Shown here: positions 22,701 to 31,903 of the stretch, piece by piece
Numbering within the stretch: position 1 is the stretch's first letter
Layout of the letters: each line of letters starts with the position of its first letter
Source of the DNA: Pigoraptor vietnamica
Taxonomy: Eukaryota > Opisthokonta > Filasterea
Assembly: GCA_943704525.1 (NCBI GenBank)
Contig: CALSCQ010001826.1
Coordinates: forward strand, 1 to 31,903
DNA length: 31,903 bases
Direction of reading: 5' to 3'
Program-made: the position numbers and the translations under genes
The notes under the pieces: model-generated
The model's input: only the letters and a program-made list of their open reading frames with translations
What the model was told of the DNA's origin: nothing
Database searches by the model: none

Positions 22701-25700
22701 TTCGCGAACTTTTCGGGGCGCATCACCCAGCGTCCGCGTGGTTCCTCGCATCCGGGCGCTCGTCGCAGCCGCAACCGCCGGGCACGCATGATCCGGCGGC
22801 CGGCCATGTATTGGCAGTTCCCTACCCATCCATGCCGACGGCGCACGTTGCATCCGCGGCGCGCCCACCACTGGTCGCCCCGCCGGCGTATCCCCCGCAG
22901 CTGTTGCACGGGTCGGCCGAGTCCTCGCCATCGAGGGTGTACGGACACCTGGCGTCGTCACCCCTGCGGCCGGAGGACGTGGGTTCCTGGATGTCGCACG
23001 CGGGTGGTGGCTCGGCGGATGCTTTACGTGCTCACGCCGCCATGGTTGACGCGGAGCTCCGGGGTGGAATGGTCTACGCGCCGGCCGCACACAGAGATCC
23101 ACGGCTGTCGGCCGGGCGGTGGCCGTCGCTGGATGCCGATGGACAGCGAGACGTCCATGCGCCTCCCGGCACCGCCACTGCAGATGATGCGTCTGCGGTC
23201 CCGTTCTCGTATCCCGTCTTCGCCGCCGATTCGCTGTTCGTGGCACACGGCAACGCGCTCGCAGTGATCCGCAGCTTGGGGCAGCCGGACACGCAGCTGG
23301 CCGCGTCGACCGTTGTGGACGCGACGGAGGATCCCGGCGCGGTTACATCGGTCGCGTCGTGTGCAGAGTTCGTCGTGGCCCTCGTGAAGGGGAATTTCCT
23401 GGCGTGGTCCAAACAGTCGGCGGGGTTCAGTCCTGTTGGCAAGGCGCCGAAGGGCCTTGCGTGCCTGTCAATCGACGACGATACTGTGTACGGACTCGTC
23501 CGAATGTCCGTTGGGCCGAACGGCGACGTTCGCCCGGGTAACGGCGTTCCCGGCAGCGTGCGTTCGCTCGCCTTATTCAGCGCGCCGATTTCCGCCGGCG
23601 CTTTCGTGTCTCGAAAGATTTGGACGGAGGTCCCTCTCACACACCTCCCGAGCGCGTCGGGACCCGGCAGCAAGGCCATCTCTCTTTCCGTGGCGTCGCA
23701 GTACGCGTTCGCACTCTGCGGCGGGAAGGTGTACTCGGCTCTCATCACAGGCAGCGCCTCACTGAATTCTGGCGCTGGGAATGGGTGGCGTCTTCTCGGA
23801 GATGCACCCTCTGGCACCCTCTCGCTCGCGACACTCGGAGGCCGCCTTCTCGCTGCGAGTGCTTCGCGCCTCTACGTGTGCACCGGCGCGTCAAGTGTGT
23901 CGCCTGCCATGGGCATTAGGGATGCCGTCGTGAGTGGGGGAGCCCCTGCGCTCACGTGGTCGTCTGTCGGCCGTCTCCCGAAGGGCGTCACTGCGATCGG
24001 GAATGGACGAACGCCGAATGCATTGGGTACGCTCAATTGTCCGGCCTGCTCGCATCCCTAGCTGTAACTTCCACTGTAGCTTGCATAGATCTAGGTTTGG
24101 GTGATTGGATTTATTGCTTTGCATTTATTTTCTGCATTTATTTCCCAATCGCAGCGGGAGTCCATAGCGAGGCCGGCGGACCAACGGGCGCTTTCTTGCC
24201 GTCGCCCATAGGAAGGAGTGCGTCGACCGGCAAATCGCGAGTGCAAACGGGGGTCGCTGTCGCGGCAAACGATGACGCCGAGGACGACGCGCCGACTGCG
24301 AATGCGACGAAGCAGCGCAAGAAGAAGTTTCGTCGGACACTCCGCATGAGACGGCCCCCGGGAACGCCCCTTGGCCTGTTCATTCAGAACGACACGAAGG
24401 GTGGGTGTTGCCCTGTTGCCCACAGTGAATTTACCGGCGATTGCGGCCGGGCTGTCGTCTTAATTTAATAATTGTTGTCTTTCACTGTTTGTTTGCGGAT
24501 TGCCCTTGACACGTACTGCGACAGACTGGCAATTTTCTTGCATTAATATCTATTTAATCGCATCCACCACATTCAGTGACTGTAACTCGTCTGTGCTGCC
24601 TTTGCATTGCAGGCATTTTCGTCTCGCGTCTCGTGCCGGGTGCCCTCGCCTCCCTCGCGCGTCCTCGCATCCGGGAGGGAGATCGCATCGTGAAGGTGTG
24701 CGGCGAAAAGGTCGAGGGCCGTACAATCGAGGACGTCTCACAGATGTTCCGCGTGATGGAGGGCGACGTGGTCATCGAGTTTCTCTCGGTGCACCCGCGT
24801 GACGACGCCGACAAGGGCGGAAAGGGTGGGCGCAAGTTGAGAAGACTTGCCGTCTCGTGTGTCGTCGGTCGCAGCGCACTGTTGGGCTGTGCGGATCACG
24901 CTGTTCCTTCATGGTGATAATGTGTCTTTGACTCAGTTTTCTTACACGTGAGTGCGTCATGTTCCCTGACCCGTGTCATGGCGTGGCTTTGTGGTCGGAT
25001 TATAACGGCCTGCGACACTCGCACTGAGTTGACTGTCGCTGTTGTTGTCTTGACAGGAGGCCCGACGGCCGCTTCTCCGGCGCGGACGGGCGCGGCGTCG
25101 ACGCGCGCACACAATCCCGCTCCACCGAAGCGACCGGCGCACAACGCGCACGCAGTCGTCCTCCATCTTGGGCCAGGCGACGAGAAGTTTGGCGTGTGCG
25201 TCACCGCGCCCAAGTCGAAGGACGGGACGCCTGTGGTGCCGCGCGTGTCGAAGATCGACCCCGACACGCCCGCTGCGCGTGCAGGCGAAGTGGCCATCGC
25301 TCCGGGCGACGCCATAATTGCGATCAACGGGGAAGAGGTCACCGGCAAGTCGACGTCGTACGTGGTGTCGCGCATCAAGCTGTCAACACCGACCGTGCAC
25401 CTGACGCTCACGCGCGCGCCGGTGGCAAAGCCGACGCCTGCGAACACGCGGAAGACAAAACCGTCGATTCCGGTCGCCCCCGCGGTGCACCCGGCGGTTG
25501 CGAATGGAGGGGCGCTGAGCTCGGGCGGATTCTTTACGAGCATGATGGAGACGGTCCCTCTCGGGTACGCGCCCTTCCGCCACGGACCCGCCGACGCCGG
25601 CGCGGTCGCAGTGGCGATGGACGGCCACGCGTCGTCGTCCGATGTCGCTGTCGAGTCCGGTCTTCCCAAGGGCAAACCAAAGGGGAAGCGAAAGCGGCGC

Positions 25701-26153
25701 GCAAACGATGGCGAGGGAGCGCCGAGCGCCAAGAAGGCCCGCAAGCAGCAGGCGCGTCCGGCAACAGGCACTGCGGCTGCGCACGCGATCGAGATGGTCG
25801 GATATGCCAGCGAAGTCTCCGTCGGCAGCAGCATGGTACCGAGCGGAACGGTGTCGCCGCAGACGGATCCCGACATGTACAACGCCCAGCTGCGCCGCCA
25901 CGCGGAGCTCCAGCGCCAGCTCTTGCTCTTGCGTAGGAGAAAGGCGGAGCTTGCGCGGCAGCAGTCGCACTCAGCCGCCGAATCGGATCTCTCGGCCGTC
26001 GCTGCCGACGACGGAGGCGGTGGAGCGCAGCACTCGCAGCTGTCCCAGTACGGTGCTGTGGTTGCAGCCGACGGGAGCGCAGACTTGCGCAACGCCAGCC
26101 ACGGCGCCCGGGACTCTGGGCTGCTCCACTACCTGTCAATGGCGCCGGAGTGA
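19725..26153 (+). CDS. Large beta-propeller-like protein with two C-terminal PDZ domains
   Basis: Exons 19725-19760, 19914-20613, 20749-21129, 21201-22092, 22240-24026, 24155-24400, 24613-24825, 25057-26153; 5352 nt, 1783 residues, all in phase. Residues 1-~530 are Ala/Ser/Thr/Pro-rich and probably disordered, with one distinctive KFFMWTVVTP patch. Residues ~540-1265 contain repeated strands of the type W-x-x-(V/L)-x..GG-x-L-(Y/L)-A: WHLISDASGFVAITRRHST, GWSLLARLPDATVL, KIWTEVPLTHLPS, GWRLLGDAPSGTLSLATLGG, WSSVGRLPKGVTAIGNG. This resembles tectonin/kelch-like propellers, interrupted by a Pro/His-rich insert (~850-1010). PDZ1 (~1325-1410) is completed across an intron: PLGLFIQNDTKGIFVSRLVP, then REGDRIVKVCGEKVEG. 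PDZ2 (~1453-1540) has FGVCVTAP, APGDAIIAINGEEVTG. A short Leu/Arg-rich helix (QLRRHAELQRQLLLLRRRKA) precedes the end. A scaffold role is inferred; no orthologue is recognised. Exon 1 (12 codons) and the exon 3 donor (21129 or 21126) are the least certain parts. Confidence 0.75.
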
Positions 26154-26719
26154 GGCGTCGACGCGCTTTCGGCGAAGATGGAGAAAGTCGCCTTAGCAGC
26201 TCACTAACACCGGCATGAATGGGCTGCGTCAAGGCTGCGTTAAGGCTGCGTTAAATCTCGCGCACTATGCGCTGAGTGACATTACGCACGCAAACCTATT
26301 ATTCAAATATATTCGTATATAACGCAACCGATGGCTTAACTAAGGTCGGATGCCTTCAATTCTCAGTCACAGTCGTTTCGCGGCTGACTAAGAGGCAACC
26401 GCCGGGCCGGCTGTGAACACCGGGCCTGAGCCGCCCTGCACGTGACCTGCCAATCGGCTTTCCAGCCCGGTGTTTCGACATGCTATGCCGTAGCCTCTTC
26501 CGATGCGTGCAATGCATGAGGACGGAGAGAAACCGCAGCACCGGCTGAGGCCGCTCGAGTCAGTCACCGTGACATAAAATTGGCAGATTCCAGCGTCTGG
26601 ACACATGCATCATGTTACCGACACGTGCTGCTTCTGACTGGAAAGGTCTTCTCCATCTCTTCCCTCAACACAAACGAGAAAGGGCAAGAGCGCACACACA
26701 AAGTGCGAAAACAGTGGGA
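26154..26719. other. Intergenic region between the propeller/PDZ gene and the TTLL12N-methyltransferase gene
   Basis: 566 bp between two genes on the same strand. It has three tandem copies of an 11-bp unit (AAGGCTGCGTT, 26222-26254), an AT-rich TATA-like patch (TTCAAATATATTCGTATATA, 26302-26321), then a segment with nested inverted repeats (annotated separately). No open frame of note. Confidence 0.6.
26390..26499 (+). ncRNA. Candidate structured RNA with nested inverted repeats
   Basis: AACACCGGGC (26416-26425) is a perfect inverted repeat of GCCCGGTGTT (26465-26474). Outside it, AAGAGGC (26390-26396) pairs with GCCTCTT (26493-26499), with near-equal spacers of 19 and 18 nt. A local alternative stem (GGGC.GGCT with AGCCGCCC, ~26404-26437) would compete. 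A TATA-like patch lies ~70-85 bp upstream. I recognise no known family (not tRNA, 5S, or an obvious SRP, U6 or snoRNA). Strand is arbitrary, since inverted repeats fold on both. Confidence 0.3.
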
Positions 26720-29970
<3,251 letters not shown>

Positions 29971-30289
29971 AGGCACCTCACACGCCCACGCTCGCAATGA
30001 GATAACGTGTAGTGCATGGCACAAAAGTGAAATAGCCAACGCATCGATGTCCGACAGGCCCAAAGGCACGCGGCGACTCACACAGACGCTTCATGCGGGT
30101 TGTAGCACACGGACACTTAATGTGGGCTGTATAGCACGCGGACACTTAATGTGGGCTATATAGCACACGGACGCTTAATGCGATGTATTGTGCCACAGAT
30201 GCGGATGGGGGTGGCTGCCAGAGCTCACTATTACCATCGCACACACAACAAGGCCCGGCCGCACAGCGACGCTTGAACGGCACGTGACC
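29971..30289. other. Convergent intergenic region between the fusion gene and the TUL1-like gene
   Basis: 319 bp holding both 3' UTRs and a 29-bp tandem array (annotated separately). Nothing else recognisable. Confidence 0.6.
30083..30181. repeat. 29-bp tandem repeat, about three copies
   Basis: Unit CGGACACTTAATGTGGGCTG plus TATAGCACG; GGACACTT or GGACGCTT anchors lie at 30111, 30140 and 30169, exactly 29 bp apart, with a diverged first copy from 30083. Confidence 0.85.
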
Positions 30290-30384
30290 TCAGGGGGGCG
30301 GAAGGGGCTGTCGGCACGTGGGACACTCCATCTTGATGTGCATCCACTACGGGAGGGAAGAGACAAGTCCGTTAGATGTGGACG

Positions 30385-30429
<45 letters not shown>

Positions 30430-31428
30430 ACACATACACACATGCATCGCACGCACGCATTCTCACACATAACCCGCACAAATCGTACACACGCACGCAC
30501 ACGGCCACTGCTTCACGTCGCCAGAACGCAACGACCACTGCGTCACTTCAACAGCCCAAGACAGCAACCCCCTCACTCGCCTTCTCGAGACAGGGCCGGT
30601 GGAACGCGTGCCTGCACGGTGTGACCATGAACATTGGCTCGCTGTTCTGCGGCGCCGTTGCGTCCGCCTCCACCATGGCACACATGCAAATGGCGCACTC
30701 GGCGTCACGGCGGCCGTCCGCGGGCGCCGTCGGGTCGGGCTCTTCGCAGTGCGCGCCATCAACGGCACAGCACACCTCCTCGCGCGGGTGCGGGAGGGAG
30801 CGGAAGTAGTTGTAGCGGTGCGGCTGGAACTGTTGAGAAACAGTTAGCGGCGACGACAACTCGGTGTAATACGCGTGTGAGGGAGACGCGCGTGAAAGAG
30901 ACATGTGATCAGAAAGGCGAGACGCAACACGACAGGCGCGAGTTCGAGACGTGCGTGCAGCGAACTGTTATGTTATGTGCCGCGGACGGCAAGACGCTAC
31001 GCGCGCTTGTGTGTGCGCGCTCTCTCTCCCTCTGTGCGTGTGTATGTGTGTGTGTGTGTGTGTGACATTCGTAGGGCGTGTCTATAGAGCTGTCCTGATC
31101 TGTGACAGAGGCAAGTCCATCCGAGGATCAGAGAGACTCACCCTCGCCGGCATGAAGAAACGCGGCCCATACGTGTCCTGAAGGCGTATGACGAGGGCCT
31201 GGAAGAACATCCATGCGGCCAAGCGAAAGACGAAGCCCGGGTGCGGCTCAAACAGCGCGTTCCACGGGCAGTAGTAAAAGTCTGTTGGGGAAGGGCGCAT
31301 GCAAGCACGACGTGAGATATCGGTTCGAAAGGGAGGCGCAGAGCAAAGACAGAGGGCAAATCCCTCTAGTGCGTGCTGTGATAATGGCATGGATGCACGA
31401 GTGTCGCATAGACCGCGCACGCGCCAAC

Positions 31429-31470
<42 letters not shown>

Positions 31471-31868
31471 TGTGTGTGTGTGTGCGTGTGTGTTGGGGGG
31501 GGGGGGACAGCATGGTGCACAGCGCAACGTGTTATGTTACGTACACATCAGCCACACAATTCGGGTCACGCAGAGACCCCACAAGTAGCGCCTGTTGTTG
31601 ATGCACACGGAATTGTAAAGGATAAACAAAGCTTCCACACACACGCAGACCAGTAACGACAGCCCACGGTTCGCAAGGTACAGCGGTGTCAATTCATGCG
31701 CAGAGAGTGGAGACGTGGGTTCGAGGAGCGGATACTGCGCGACGCCTCCCCGCACAAAGTGGCGTGCATTGTGGATGATCTGCGGCACCCATAGGGAGCA
31801 GAGTGCGAACACGGCGACGTCCTTCGAGACGTAGCGAATAAATGCGCACTCGGCAAGAACAGCGGAAT
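30290..31868 (-). CDS. TUL1: TUL1/FLY1-type RING-H2 E3 ubiquitin ligase, C-terminal part (5' part outside window)
   Basis: Minus-strand exons 31868-31668, 31281-31142, 30829-30581 and 30346-30290 give 214 C-terminal residues in phase; the gene continues past the right edge. SLWVPQIIHNARH is the membrane-segment motif of yeast Tul1/Dsc1 and plant FLY1, followed by LTPLYL, a hydrophobic segment (FRLAAWMFFQALVIRLQ) and GPRFFMPAR/FQPHRYNYF. The RING-H2 domain reads CAIC, TPCRHAFHRPCLEKWMHIKM, then CPTCRQPLPPP-stop: a complete C-x2-C, C-x-H-x2-H-x2-C, C-x2-C set. These are Golgi/endosomal multispanning ligases of the Dsc complex. The last intron uses a GC donor (GAGAAG|GCGAGT), fixed by the conserved CLEKWM. 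The exon ending at 31668 was chosen by phase (AAC C|GTGGGC) and is less sure. A CTT-rich tract precedes the first visible acceptor. Confidence 0.88.
30347..30580 (-). other. GC-AG intron of the TUL1-like gene
   Basis: Donor AAG|GCGAGTGAGG at 30580-30579, acceptor CTCCCGTAG ending at 30347. The nearby GT (A|GTGAGG, one codon later) would break the frame into the conserved W-M-H-I-K-M-E-C segment. A TG tract in the sense strand (plus-strand CA 30387-30426) lies ~40 nt before the acceptor. Confidence 0.8.
30387..30426. repeat. (CA)n tract in the last TUL1-like intron
   Basis: 40 bp of CA on the plus strand, TG in the transcript, between donor and acceptor of the GC-AG intron. Confidence 0.92.
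31038..31064. repeat. (TG)n tract in a TUL1-like intron
   Basis: Short TG run in intron 31141-30830; CA in the transcript. Confidence 0.85.
31436..31506. repeat. Compound (GA)n-(TG)n-(G)n tract in a TUL1-like intron
   Basis: GA 31436-31469, TG to about 31493, then 12 G residues. On the gene's sense strand it reads poly-C, (CA)n, (CT)n inside intron 31667-31282. Confidence 0.92.
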
Positions 31869-31903
31869 CTGGGCCATGGAGAAGAAGAAGAAGAAGAAGG
31901 GGG

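Noticed and set aside
24896-26092. 398-codon minus-strand frame
   Set aside because: Antisense to the PDZ2 exon, Ala/Ser/Arg-rich, no domain; the sense strand has an unmistakable PDZ.
30083-30181. CRISPR-like array
   Set aside because: Units are directly abutting with no spacers, and the DNA is nuclear eukaryotic; it is a minisatellite.
30940-31720. GTTCGA words suggesting tRNA B boxes
   Set aside because: No matching A box, acceptor stem or cloverleaf around any of them.

Overview
This is nuclear DNA from a eukaryote, most likely a GC-rich free-living protist. Nearly every gene is broken by spliceosomal introns with GT-AG (twice GC-AG) borders that join in phase. The proteins are eukaryote-specific: ribosomal stalk protein P1, an exon-junction-complex CASC3 homologue, tubulin-tyrosine-ligase (TTL) family proteins, an AMPK-gamma-like CBS protein and a Golgi TUL1-type RING ligase. 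Third codon positions are strongly G/C, which creates long spurious antisense reading frames. Non-coding DNA, introns above all, carries many (CA)n/(TG)n tracts. I cannot name the species.

Layout. (1) 1-488 +: CA-rich intron and last exon of an AIG2-like gamma-glutamylcyclotransferase. (2) 7578-814 -: a 2063-residue TARBP1/Trm3-type tRNA ribose methyltransferase in 4 exons. (3) 7940-8982 +: 60S acidic ribosomal protein P1 in 4 exons, divergent from gene 2 across 361 bp. (4) 11413-9290 -: a 321-residue four-CBS protein resembling AMPK gamma, in 9 exons. (5) 12661-15020 +: a TTL-family enzyme with an N-terminal membrane anchor, 2 exons. (6) 18660-15556 -: CASC3/MLN51/Barentsz homologue, 777 residues, 6 exons. 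(7) 19725-26153 +: a 1783-residue protein with a disordered N-terminus, a probable beta-propeller and two PDZ domains, 8 exons. (8) 26720-29970 +: a 433-residue protein joining the N-terminal module of TTLL12 to an EEF1AKMT4-like methyltransferase, 11 exons. (9) 31868-30290 -: the C-terminal part of a TUL1/FLY1-type RING-H2 ubiquitin ligase, open at the right edge.

All spliced models were assembled by hand. In each complete gene the exon lengths sum to a multiple of three and every junction keeps phase, which supports them strongly. The genes form no operon or obvious single system. Three touch translation (tRNA methylation, ribosomal stalk, a methyltransferase of the eEF1A-modifying type) and two carry TTL-family modules. 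The items most worth following are the fusion gene 8, the propeller/PDZ gene 7, the membrane-anchored TTL, the shared AG|GCGAGT donor of two GC-AG introns, and the complementary TG and CA tracts flanking one short exon of gene 8.
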